Assembly: GCF_000350225.1 (NCBI RefSeq)
Contig: NW_005178566.1
Coordinates: forward strand, 124,001 to 188,000
DNA length: 64,000 nt
Direction: 5' to 3'
Source of the DNA: Chondrus crispus
Lineage: Eukaryota; Rhodophyta; Florideophyceae; Gigartinales; Gigartinaceae
The position numbers and the translations under genes are program-made. Under the pieces are notes generated by a model, which did no database searches, had not been told where the DNA came from, and saw nothing but the letters and a program-made list of their open reading frames with translations. The stretch's first letter is position 1. Each line of letters opens with the position of its first letter. Of the stretch, positions 1 through 10,278 are shown one piece after another.

Positions 1-1981
1 GCACAGTCCCAAACGCGACTGCTTGGACACATAGTCACCGGAGATGGCGTCAAAGTGGACCCCGAAAAGGTCAGCGCCATTAAGAGGGAGAAGGAGCCGT
101 CCAATGCGACAGGGCTTCGTAGCTTCCTTGGCCTGGCGGGATACTACCGCCGCTTCATTCCCAAGTTCGCCGAGATCTCTGCTCCGTTACATGAGGCCAC
201 GTCTACTAAACGGACTTTTAAGTGGACGGCGGAGATGCAGGAGGCATTCGAGAAGCTTAAGCTCAAGTTAACCTCCCCGCCAGTCTTGGCGTTTCCCGAC
301 TTCGAACAACCTTTTGTCGTGGAGACTGATGCATCCTCGGTCGCCGTCGGAGCTGTTATGGCCCAACGAAAAGAGGACAGGAAAGTCCACCCGATCCAGT
401 ACGCAAGTCGCACGATGACATCAGCCGAGAGGAAGTATTCCGCCTATGAGCGAGAGGCCCTGGCTGTGATCTTCGCTTTGAAGAAGTTCCGAGTTTACCT
501 GCTTTCAACACAGAAGTTCACGCTAATAACAGACCACCAAGCCCTGCAGTATGCCTTTAAGAAGAAAGACATTCACGGGAGGTTGGCAAGGTGGATGGAC
601 TTCCTAGCAGAATACGAATTCGAAATTAAGTACCGCCCGGGAGGAAAGAACGGTGCAGCTGACTTCCTGTCCCGCCTGAAAGCCAAGGGCGAGGATGGAG
701 TCGACTCTGACGACGAGGGAGATCTTGTCTGCAGTGTTTCGGATCCTCTAGAGGCGCAAATGGAGTGGGAACCCCATCTTATTGACATTTCAAGGCACCT
801 CGGGGGTATTCATATGAGGGAAATGGATGTTCGTCGAGGTTGGCTCAACCGCCGAAGCGCCAAACGTTTCATGGCTTGTAATGGACAACTGTTCCGTAGG
901 ACCAACAATGGATTACGCGCTATCCCGCCTATAGGGGCTCGCAGAAGGATCGTTAGAGCCTTTCACGACGAAATAGGCCATTGGGATCTGCAAACGACGA
1001 AGAGATTCGTCTTGATCGATATTGGTGGCCTGCTGTCCACCGAGACGTGAACGACTACGTTCGGGGTTGTGACGGTTGTCAGAAAGCCACACCAATTCCG
1101 AAGTACAAGACCACCCTTCGATTTCCCATGACTTCGTTATTTGATACATACTCTATCGATTTTGCGGGACCATTGCCTCGTACGCCCTCTGGACGGAGGT
1201 ACATCCTTATTGCCGTGGAGCACCTGACTGGCTGGCCATTGCGAAGGCCACCGTCACCTCGACGGCCGAGGAGGTGCTGAAGTTCGTGAAAGAAGAGATA
1301 ATCCACTGTTTTGGGTTACCACGTGTCGTTGTCTCGGACAACGCTACTTGTTTCACAGCGTCGGTCCTGAATACCTTCATGGCACGAAATGGGATTAAGT
1401 GGAAGACAGTGCTCGCCTATGCGCCTATGTTGAACGGACGGGCAGAGCGGATGGTCGGCACATTGAAGACAGCAGTCCGTAAGATGATTCTCGGTGCCTC
1501 GCCTACAATTGTTGAGTGGGACGATGCTTTACGTGAAGTCCTATATGGATACCGTCGCAGGAGGATGGCGGTGGGATTGTCCCCGTTCGAGCTGCTTTAT
1601 GGGGTGTTGCCCAGCATGGCGCCTGGAGACCAAGAGCCTCTCTTCGGAGTCTCTGAGATCCGCCACCGGGAAATGGAACTCCTGCAAGCCAGGGCGATGC
1701 GGGCAACAAGAATAATCTGGCGCAGAGCTGCAACCACATTAACAAACAGTCGCGAAGCAACTTTTAATGTGGGCGACGAAGTGTTGGTCGCAAAAGGGGC
1801 TGCCCTCGGGCCCATGCAGAAATGGCCTATCGCCTTGTCGAAGTTCTATGGCCCATGCCGAGTTGCTCGTGTGCGCCATCCGCGGTACACCCTAGTGTCG
1901 CCGCATCAACGCTACTCGAGAAGGGAGATACATGCCAGAAGGCTGGTCCTCTACAGGAGGCAACCGTTGCACCTTCAGTGA
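1..1981 (+). pseudogene. Ty3/gypsy pol remnant: RT thumb, RNase H, integrase
   Basis: Polyprotein part of an LTR retrotransposon that runs in from outside the window. Bases 1-54 already read as the end of the reverse transcriptase (LGHIVTGDG, then the conserved FLGLAGYYRRFIP at about 120-160). RNase H follows, with ETDASSVAVGAV near 325 and TDHQAL near 530. The H2C2 zinc finger and integrase come next; the catalytic acidic residues are visible in IDFAGP (~1155), SDNATCF (~1337) and the E of GRAERMVG (~1443). The reading frame changes twice: frame 1 up to about 1010, frame 3 to about 1235, then frame 2 to the stop at 1981. No intron signals explain the shifts, so the copy is dead. It is a different family from the three large gypsy elements further right. 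Domain calls are secure; family placement below Ty3/gypsy is not. Confidence 0.88.
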
Positions 1982-3120
1982 GGCAAATGACTAGGGATTT
2001 TTACGCTTTGAATTGAAAGATAGTGAAATGCATATGAAGTGCTGATTACTTGCTACGAGTAGATAGAGAGTGGGTCATAGAGGCAATAGGAATCACCAAT
2101 GACCTCTAATGCTGAATGGAACTTCCCGAACCCCGAATCGCGGCTTTCTTGTGCGCTCTGCGGCTGCTTGCGCGTCCAATTCTGCTCCGTTTCTTCTTGG
2201 AAGGGGTGACGACGAGAACTTGGCGCAGTTCGGAGACGCCAACGAAGATCCCGTCGGCTCCAACGCATGCTTTGACCGCGCCGGCGCAGAGCCGAAGCGG
2301 AAACCCCTCCATACAATCAAGTACAATGGAATGTATGGTCGAGACGCAGATGCTGTGCATTATGTGGGGCAAGCCTTTTTAAAGTCGCGCCATAGACACC
2401 CGGGTCGAGCCTCAAGAGGAGTCCCAGAGATGGACTACGAAGACCCGACCCGCGGAGAGCGACTTCATCTTGATTAAGGTGTTTTCCAGCGTCATGGAAA
2501 TCTCGGATTCGACGCGACGGAGAGCCGGTCCTCTCAAAGAGGAGGCTGTTGCGGACTAAAAGATCCCAGTACTTGACGGCAAGGTTCGGGGACCCTAGTA
2601 GATGGAGCCCGTCTTGGAAACCTTGGTTACATCTGTTCGAGATGAGAGCTCGAACATTAAGTGGTCGCGGCTGGCGAAGCGCGCAGCTTTCAGAGCGAGA
2701 TGGTTCCGCGGACGCTTACCTCCCGTGCTCTTCGCCGCTGTCTGCTTGGTCCTCGCCATCGTATTACGCTATGAGGGGGGCCAAAGAGGGCACACGGGGA
2801 CTGAAACCCCACCTGCGTGCCTCTCGATCTGGCGGGAAACAGGAGGTCTAAGATACAACGAGGACCACGGAGGCAACGCGGAAGAGCGGCGAGAGCTAAG
2901 CAGCGCAGGAAGCAGGAGGCCGAAAGGGCTAAACCGAAGCTGGGGTGGAGCGAGAAAGACGAACGGAGAGCGACGGCAGATACCACAGGAAGGGAAGGGG
3001 GGTCCGAGACGCAGGTCTGTGTTGATATAGGCTGGAGGGTGAAAAAAAAATCAAAAAAATCAAAATCAAAGGCAAAAATTGAGTGGCCGGGGCCCGTGGC
3101 CCCGCCTAAGTGGGGGGTTG
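1982..3120 (+). other. 3' untranslated segment of the gypsy element with polypurine tract
   Basis: No domain is recognisable between the integrase stop and the LTR. Short open frames exist, one of them rich in Arg and Lys, but none resembles a known protein. The last bases, about 3107-3117, form a purine tract (AAGTGGGGGG) directly against the LTR start. This is where the plus-strand primer of an LTR element is expected. Confidence 0.55.
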
Positions 3121-3313
3121 TGTGACACGTGGTTGGGACCGGTGTAAGTAATTGGAAGTTTAAGTTAGTAATTGTAGACCTCGCGCAAAAAGAGTATAAA
3201 TGCGGTGGTTTTCGGTCGTCCTGTACGGCCGAGACAGAGAGAGACATCACATCACAAAAATAAAACACGCACGGGTATGACACGGGACGAGGTACCCCGT
3301 TTCCACCCCAACA
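3121..3313 (+). repeat. 3' LTR of the first gypsy element (193 bp)
   Basis: Starts TGTGACACG directly after the purine tract and ends CCCCAACA, giving the TG...CA ends usual for LTRs. Inside are a TATA-like box (GTATAAATG, about 3193) and a poly(A) signal (AATAAA, about 3259). The partner 5' LTR lies outside the window, so length and ends rest on these landmarks only. It is much shorter than the ~610-bp LTRs of the gypsy1/gypsy2 family. Confidence 0.6.
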
Positions 3314-4353
3314 ATTCCATTGCTGCCTGCATGAAAATACGCTATCGGAGGCGTCTGTTACTGTGCCACCTTCGGGTGGCGTTCGCTTTGAGGGCAAGCC
3401 GCTTGTTGTCTTATTCACAGGTGAACTTCGATTGGTCGCGTTAGCTGCTTTTGCATCTCAAAGAATGCTGACCAATCTGTTCGTTTAAATGGGTGGAGTG
3501 CAATGCATGCTTGTTGCTGTAGTCTTGTGACGCAGTATTGGGAACACATCTCAAAATTTTCATTTTCTACGCACTAATTCTCACATGGGCATCGCTTCGT
3601 GAGGTTGCACCAACCTTCAGAACCAATGCAAAGGACGCAAAATATGAAAATTTTGAAGCAGGCATGAACGCGGTTGGAACAAAAGGCGATTGCCGCACAC
3701 ATGTGCGATGCTTTAATTAAAAAGGGAGCAGCGCAGCATACAGATAAAGGGTGTTCGTGTATCCCTTTCAGTCTTCTGTTTCATGATGCAAGACTGTACA
3801 GCACATTTTAGCTCGCCCTTTAACGAACGAAATCAACGCCTTGTAAGAGGGGCAGCAATGTCACAACTTTGCGAAATCAACGCCTTGTAAGAGAGGCAGC
3901 AGTGTCACAACTTTGCCGAGTATGGCACAGGCGCTAGTCGAAGTTCAGAGCGACGGGACACCATACATAGGAAGGTGAAGAGGAGAAATCTATATGATAA
4001 CCAGGAGGTAAACCAGAGTCCATCTAAACTGCTACAACAATTTGAAATGACAGCGAAGCTAGATATGCCCAGCACAGCCAATAGCGAACGCGTATGAGTA
4101 TCAGCTTTCGGCCGAATAGAAACAGACGCACTTTCACATGCGAGCACTCTCATTCAAGAGTTGGACTAGACGTGTATTGTGGAGGTACACGTGGTACCAA
4201 GGGTACCGTAGAAGAAGCTCCATACTGCAAGCAGCTTCGTGTGCAACAAACCAGACGGGCTCCAGCGTCGAATTACGGGCAAAATAACTTGCACGCTCTT
4301 TATATGCCCTCGGCTCCTTCGGGGGGTGCGAACAGAACCACAAACACGCGAAC
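3314..4353. other. Intergenic; no gene recognised
   Basis: No coding sequence is supported here. It holds the 44-bp tandem duplication at 3828-3915 and a possible TATA-like element (TTTATATG, about 4299-4306) some 50 bp before the BCS1-like start codon. Confidence 0.5.
3828..3915 (+). repeat. 44-bp tandem duplication
   Basis: Two head-to-tail copies of a 44-bp unit starting CGAAATCAACGCC (3828-3871 and 3872-3915) differ at only two or three positions, so the duplication looks recent. It lies about 440 bp upstream of the BCS1-like gene. No function is visible. Confidence 0.85.
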
Positions 4354-5955
4354 ATGGTAGAGAAGCAACGTCCAGGATTGGCCGAAGAATGGTCACCTCC
4401 GCAGGGCACAACTACGCATGTGCCGCACCATGCCCTTGTTCGTATTGCGGCTGAGCATCAAGTGCCAGTGGAATCCTTAACCACTCTTACTGTGCAGAGC
4501 TCTGTTGGGCTTCTCTACTCTGCTGTTTTGGAGTACGCGGCGTTATCCGATCTTCAAGATCCAAAGACATCCTTCCCTCTATCTGTTGCTCACGTGAAAT
4601 CCCTACGATCAAACGATGACTTCGACAGTGAAACTTTGACAAGTTTTCGGATGCCTATGATAACAATGGAACAAAAAAAGTTGAAAGGCGGGAAAGGCCT
4701 GTTAGATAAGAAGCTTGTACAGCCAAAATTTCAGCTCGGCTTGGGGGAAACAGTCATTGTCTGGCCACCTCCACCTCATCTTACGGCCGACTATCTCTGC
4801 AAACAAAACAGCGACGCAAAGCGTAGAATGGGAGAGCTCGATGTTCTTGCAACGAAAACGGAAGGTAGTTCTGAATCTAAAGTGCCAGAAGTTCCTGAAG
4901 AAGGGAGAGAGAATGGCGATGTAGCAGGTACGGATGACAATAGCACTGGTCTGCATATGCACATTGTGCATTACTCCGTGGGAGAACCGCAGAAGGTGAA
5001 CGGAACGCTTTCGACTCTCCGTGAACTGCTAATAGTCGGGCTTGACGGTTCCAAAAAGCTGCGTAACTTTGCAACGGAGATCTCTCAGTGGAGCGTTGAC
5101 AAAGACATCTACGACGGCAACGACCACAAGTTTTCACTGTATCGATACCAATTTTGTTATGGAAGTGGTCAATGGTCATTAGAGGGCGTGAAGCGCTCGA
5201 GAACACCGGCATCTGTTATTCTTCCCGCGATGAGAATGAATAACATTCTCGAAGACGTCAAGCACTTTCTTAAAGTGGAGACGCGTAAATGGTATGTCGA
5301 GCACGGTATGCCACATCGGCGTTCGTTTCTTTTTTTCGGACCACCCGGGACAGGCAAGACATCGACGATCCGTGTGATCGCGTCTCAATTCCAGCTCAAC
5401 TGCTGTTTTCTGAGCATGACGAATCCAGGATTCAGCAACCAGGACCTCGCCCAGGCACTCACAGTGATCCCCGCGAACGCGCTTCTCGTACTTGAGGACG
5501 TGGATGCACTATTCAACAAGGACCGAACCAGCGCCGAGGCACCGAACCTCTCCTTTTCGAGCTTTCTGAACGCGTTGGACGGGTTGATCAGTGCGGATGG
5601 GGTCATCACGGTGATGACGACGAATCACATTGCCAAACTGGACAGCGCGTTGATTCGGGGCGGACGTGTGGATCGACGATTTCACTTTCCTAGTCCTGAC
5701 GAGGAGCAGATCAAACAGCTATTCATGTCCTTCTACCCAGAGGCGGGGCAGGAAGTGGCACAGGAATTCGTGAGGGCAGTGTTTTCCAGGCTCGGGGACA
5801 AGGAGGCACGGTCGATCGCGACGTTGCAGCAGCTGTTCATCGATCAGCGGGAGAATTCGGCGGAAGAATGCGCGCGGTCAGTGGCCTCGTTCTTTGAAAG
5901 GTTTTATCCCAAGGGGGATACTTCCTTAAGGGGAGCAGACCATATCTATGGGTAG
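4354..5955 (+). CDS. BCS1-type AAA ATPase
   Basis: Single-exon 533-residue AAA+ ATPase. A BCS1-like middle section (about residues 250-320: YDGNDHKFSLYRYQF, then VILPAMRMNNILEDVKHFL and WYVEHGMPHRRSFLFFG) leads into the ATPase. Walker A GPPGTGKT lies near residues 329-336, Walker B LLVLEDVD near 376-383, the sensor TTN near 420 and the arginine-finger region GGRVDRR near 436-442. In yeast and animals BCS1 is an inner mitochondrial membrane chaperone that inserts the Rieske protein into complex III; whether this paralogue does so is inference. No transmembrane helix is evident in the first 80 residues, where BCS1 normally has one, and about residues 150-215 are low-complexity. The start is the first ATG after a TATA-like element. 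All nucleotide-binding motifs are intact, unlike every other conserved gene here. Confidence 0.85.
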   Translation: MVEKQRPGLAEEWSPPQGTTTHVPHHALVRIAAEHQVPVESLTTLTVQSSVGLLYSAVLEYAALSDLQDPKTSFPLSVAHVKSLRSNDDFDSETLTSFRMPMITMEQKKLKGGKGLLDKKLVQPKFQLGLGETVIVWPPPPHLTADYLCKQNSDAKRRMGELDVLATKTEGSSESKVPEVPEEGRENGDVAGTDDNSTGLHMHIVHYSVGEPQKVNGTLSTLRELLIVGLDGSKKLRNFATEISQWSVDKDIYDGNDHKFSLYRYQFCYGSGQWSLEGVKRSRTPASVILPAMRMNNILEDVKHFLKVETRKWYVEHGMPHRRSFLFFGPPGTGKTSTIRVIASQFQLNCCFLSMTNPGFSNQDLAQALTVIPANALLVLEDVDALFNKDRTSAEAPNLSFSSFLNALDGLISADGVITVMTTNHIAKLDSALIRGGRVDRRFHFPSPDEEQIKQLFMSFYPEAGQEVAQEFVRAVFSRLGDKEARSIATLQQLFIDQRENSAEECARSVASFFERFYPKGDTSLRGADHIYG

Positions 5956-6188
5956 AGTCGTAGACGTCGACGTCGACGTAGAATTGGCTCGGTTTTCTGG
6001 AAAGATTCTACGGCGAGAGAAGGTTTCCTTTACGAAAGGATAGGTCGCAATTTCAGTGGAGCACAGTGTGTACAAGTTGAGCTTCCCCGAGACGAAAGGG
6101 ACCGTTGGCCCCCGTAACATAAAACGTGCCATTTTGAGAAGAATTTTTGCGGCGTACATTTTACGCCTTGTCTGCAAGCAGCGTGGTT

Positions 6189-6238
6189 TAGTAGAGCTGT
6201 GGATGTCCGTCCACAGCTCTACTATCCATGGACATCCA
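6189..6238. repeat. Perfect 15-bp hairpin downstream of the BCS1-like gene
   Basis: TAGTAGAGCTGTGGA at 6189-6203 pairs perfectly with 6210-6224 around a 6-nt loop. A second arm (GGACATCCA, about 6230-6238) can pair with TGGATGTCC at about 6200-6208 inside the first hairpin, so two structures compete. It could be a transcript-end structure or a fold-back mutation like those at 9.4-11.1 kb. Confidence 0.8.
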
Positions 6239-7616
6239 TCACGCCGTACAGGCCGCAGTCTCTCATGACCCATCATAAGTTGTACACGTGCGCAACAGCA
6301 ATGCAAAGCCTCTCCCGATGCTTGATCGCATGTTGAATCTTGTGGTGAATGTAATGGGGGCTTTCCTGAAATCCTAAAATCTCAAATTGTGTTGACCAAA
6401 TCGGGATTTTATGACACATAAACGGCGTTGTGCACACACAAAGCGCCGTTTTCTCGGACGGGCGGCCCCATTAAAAGGCAAAGAAGGAATATGGGGAATG
6501 TCTGTGTCTCCCTCCTCGGGTCGACATTCTACGCGGTTCTAACTTTAGAAAAAAAGTAAAACGAGTGAGCCTATCAAAGAAAAATAGAAACCGTGGCCAT
6601 CAAATTTGAAAAGAAATACATTCGCACATTTTTTGTTACAGATATTAGTGTAGCCTCGCTGTGCACAAAGCCATTCAGCATGGGAGTGCGAAGATCGGAG
6701 GAGTGCGAAGATCGGAGGGGTGCGAATAATGCTCATGTTAGTCAGTTTCGGTTGGAGGAGTGATCACACCTCTTCAACTGCGTTTCTACCGATCGGCTTT
6801 CTCTCATGACAGTATCATCGTGGTTTGGATACAGTTCTTGAGTTTGAATGACTCGCATGCTGCAGATGCACGGTTTCGGTCTGCACTTTTCAGCATTCGA
6901 ATTATTGTATACCAGCCTTGCTGCGCCTTCCTTCCTGAGCGTTGGACAAATCCAGAAGAATGCAAGACAGCAACACAGTAATCCCTATGATAGCCTGTGC
7001 GTAGCTCGCGCAACAACGCCGATTCCACGAGCCACAGATTGGAATCGCTGGCGCATCCAACACATCGGTTTTGCTTTGCATGCTACACTGATTGATACAC
7101 TAGCGCAGTGAGAAACTTCCTACTGCAGCACAGTGGAGTCTAGACAACAAGCGAGTTGCCTCATGTGACGCCGGCTTCCGTCTTGCAAAAATGGTTACAT
7201 CAAATTTTCATTCTGAAAGTCAATTTGGACACCATTTCTTTCACGTATTTGCCCTCGGCAATAACATCTTCATTAACATTGGGATAGGAGTTTTGAACGC
7301 ACTGAAGGACTGAGAATGTAGTGGAGTTCTGTTACCCTGTTGCCTTTTTAAACAAGCGTTCTGGTTTCTATAATACTGTATCAATAAACGTTCGAGGTTG
7401 CCCAAAAAAGACTCTTTGCAGGGCATTTCTGTAAACAATCGGAAAGGACATGCAGTTCTCACTAAAAACTACCCTTCCGCAACGCAAAAGTCAAGTTCGG
7501 TGGCAAGGGTGTCGTTCTCCTTCTTATCGAGAAATCACGTGGGCAGAACAAAAGTTGAAAAGGTTGCGATAAACGGATATTGCACCCTTGGTCTCTAGCG
7601 CAGTTGAGGATCATCT
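6239..7616. other. Intergenic; no gene recognised
   Basis: No supported coding sequence. A small head-to-tail duplication of a 17-bp unit (AGTGCGAAGATCGGAGG) lies at about 6691-6725. The composition is AT-richer than the gypsy elements. Confidence 0.5.
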
Positions 7617-7878
7617 ACAGTAACGAAGACTACTTATCTGGGAAGATCAAGTCTAGAATACTGTACAAGCCTCTAGAAGGCGAACAGTGTAGAATTGCTT
7701 AGACTATGCAGCTGGTTCTAGAACAAGGTTAGGAAAGACGTGCTGATCTGGGTGAGCTGTTCCCTCACCAGAGAGAGCATATAAAAGGCGCTCATCGAGC
7801 TGCACTTCGGTCTTAACTCTGAAACTCAAGCGCAAAACACAAAACCAAAAATGAGACAAATCCCATACACTTGTTATT
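7617..7878 (+). promoter_or_regulatory. Probable copia 5' LTR remnant with TATA box
   Basis: Sequence just upstream of the copia primer-binding site contains a good TATA box (CATATAAAAGG, about 7779-7789) followed by an A-rich stretch before 7879, as in the R/U5 part of an LTR. I found no second copy in the window, so the left end is a guess. Confidence 0.45.
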
Positions 7879-7907
7879 TGGTTATGGGCCCAGGTGCTCT
7901 ACCACTG
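7879..7907 (+). other. copia primer-binding site (tRNA-Met 5' half)
   Basis: TGGTTATGGGCCCAG and the 14 bases after it are complementary to the D arm and anticodon arm of a methionine tRNA: the reverse strand reads CAGTGGTAGAGC, then CCTGGGCCCATAACC with the CAT anticodon. Drosophila copia is known to prime from an internal half of initiator tRNA-Met with GGTTATGGGCCCAG. Here the match continues into the D arm, about 29 bases in total. No 3' half of a tRNA follows, so this is not a tRNA gene. Confidence 0.7.
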
Positions 7908-9398
7908 TTCTAAAAGTAACAAAGTTTTGAACTCAACCGCAAGCGTTTCCATCAACCGTCAAGCTCAAGATCAAGGTATTATCATGACCGTTGAGGGTCT
8001 TAGAGAAATCTTCCGTCGTTAAACCGGGTTGGACGTAAACCAAGCGTACAGAAAAGAACAACAAGATAGAAGACAACCGAATTGATACCATAGACACAAG
8101 TCGGTATCGCATTTCTGCACTAACAGCAGATAACTATTTCATGTGGTCATAGAAGATGGAATTTATTCTTCGAGAAAAAGGTCTTTGGAGTATAGTGTCT
8201 GAGGAAGAAGTAGCACCAAGTCCCCCCACTATCAAATGCGATCGAGCCAAGTATGAGGAGGAAAAGCTCAAGTATAAGAGACGCCGAGACATCGATCTCA
8301 CCAACATCATCTTAACAATTGATGAATTGTGCAACGCGGCCATCATCACACTCAGGGACCCGAATTACGTATGAGATACCCTAAAGCCATTGTAAAAGGA
8401 AGTATCCGAAGCACGCATAGACGCATATCTTGCCCAATACCAACAAGTCAAGAAGGAAACTGGAGAGAAATGTATGGAGTATGTAAATCGTTTGCTAGTT
8501 TCCGAAAATGAGCGAGCAGCAGTCCGACGCGTCTTACCTGAAGCTTATAAGAAGATAGAATTACTATGCGGGTTCCTCGAAGAGTTCGCTTTTACAGCCG
8601 CCGTAATAAGAGCAACTGGTAAGCCATTCACCGGAGCCATCGCTCAAATGGTTACTTGAAACGCTGAACTCGATGGTGATACAGTACGTTCCGGATCAGT
8701 AGCACTTCAAGTGCATGGACAAGACAAATGTGGCTAATGTGGAAAGAAAGAACATTCGAAACAAAAATGTTTCTTTAACCGTGGTAGCGAGAACTACCGA
8801 CCACATCTCGCCAAGAAGCGACGCGATAGGCAACGCAGGTACCCCAACAGCAATAAGAACTTAAAAGGGGTTCAAGTCAAAGCCACAAAGTTCTACGCCA
8901 TACCAATCACAACAAAACTCTGTATACGTGGAATTCTCCTTTGTGGCAACGAGCAACCGTGCTAACGCTATTCTAAAAAATACGATTTCCATAAAGGGAT
9001 ATATTGACTCCGTTGCATCCGCACATACGTGTAACAACCCACAATTATTCCAATGTATGGAAGAAGACAATGCTGACCACTCAGTGTCCGTCAGAAATAG
9101 CAAGCAGGCAAAGGTCATTGGTGTTGGTACAGTGCTTTGCACAACGATGGTCAATGGTACTAAGAATACTATCAATCTAAAGGATGTGTTGTACGCTTCA
9201 TCATTGATATGTAACCCCATCTCGGTCAGCCGTGTCAGAAAAGCCGGATTGAAAGTGTCCTTCGATACCGACAGAGATGGAAAAGGCTGGTGCACGATCT
9301 AGACAAGAGACAAGAATGAACCTTATCTCGAAGAATAAGAACTTGTAAAACATTGGAATATAATCCAATGTTGTTTAGTTCTTATTCTTATTCTATGA

Positions 9399-9446
9399 CA
9401 GGTTTCAAGATAGCTTCGTATATATACGAAGCTATCTTGAAACCTG
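9399..9446. repeat. 48-bp perfect palindrome
   Basis: Arms of 24 bp with no spacer: 9399-9422 is the exact reverse complement of 9423-9446 (centre CGTATATATACG). Just to the left, 9331-9357 and 9364-9389 form a second, imperfect inverted repeat with a 13-bp perfect outer stem. The palindrome lies in the decayed copia region. Confidence 0.95.
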
Positions 9447-10023
9447 CTAACAGTCGTCTTACTGTATGTGGAGTTCAGGTTCTCGCCCTTTTCACAAGAA
9501 TCGCAATACAGGTGGCATCAGAGACTAGGAAATGCTATTGAGACAACCATGTAGAAGACTTTGCCACTTGTGAAAGGAATTCAACTCAGCGAAGTTATAA
9601 AATTAACTCAATGCGAATGTTATAAGCTAGGAAATTCCACCAGAAGCAACCGACCATCTGGGTCAAAAGATAACAAAATGGTAACACAGTTGCTAGATCT
9701 CGTACATACAGACCTTGTAGGACCGATGAAACACCTTTCCCTGAACGGCAGCAGGTAGTTCATGCCGGTGTACGATGATGCTAGTGCTCTATCTGTTGTC
9801 CGGTTTCTGAAATCAAAAGGAAAAGCAGGAAAAGCTCTCAAGGACATGATCACAGAGTTAGAAACAGCGTACAAACGACAAGTAAAGAGGGTCAGATCAG
9901 ACAATTGCGAAGAATTTGTATCTCACGAAACGCAGCAGTGGATGACACTGAAGGGCATACAGCAAGAATTTACAGCACCATATTCACCGGAATCTAACAG
10001 AAAATCAGAACTAGCGTTCTGCG

Positions 10024-10073
10024 ATGTCCATTAAGGTCGTATTTAATCGATTAAATACGACCTTAATGGACAT
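10024..10073. repeat. 50-bp perfect palindrome inside copia integrase
   Basis: Arms of 25 bp with no spacer, centred on AATCGATT between 10048 and 10049. The right arm is the genuine copia coding text (NTTLMDMAK block). The left arm is its inverted copy and interrupts the integrase frame, so the palindrome arose by adding an inverted copy of existing sequence. Confidence 0.95.
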
Positions 10074-10278
10074 GGCCAAACCAATCGTCATGGGTGCTAA
10101 GGACATCAAAGCAAGAAATCGATTGTGGGCTGAAGCTGTGAACACGGCCCATTACATCCGAAACTGTCTCTTTAGTTCAGCATGCAACTACTGTACCCAC
10201 ATATGAAACCGTACGAAGTCATTACGAGAAGGGAACCCAATTTGGCGCATTTGCGCAAGTCTGTGTCAAAGCCTTTTT

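Larger units (their letters stand above)
7911..10278 (+). pseudogene. copia gag-protease-integrase, heavily decayed
   Basis: Ty1/copia coding region in fragments. Gag-like pieces lie at about 8156-8659. A CX2CX4HX4C zinc knuckle at about 8730-8771 has an in-frame stop inside it. The protease follows (YIDSVASAH at about 9000, a damaged DSGAS-type site, and LKDVLYASSL). The pre-integrase and integrase region at 9561-10206 retains HTDLVGP and RSDN. The text then reaches the RLWAEAVNTAHYIRN block and PYEVITRREPNLAHLRK (about 10205-10250), where a LINE interrupts it. The same element resumes at about 11936. Frames change repeatedly and two long palindromes are embedded in it. No functional product is expected. 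Confidence 0.8.

Noticed and set aside
7876-7910. tRNA-Met gene on the minus strand
   Set aside because: D arm and anticodon arm are present, but the sequence after the anticodon arm does not form a T arm or acceptor. The position directly after an LTR-like region fits a primer-binding site.
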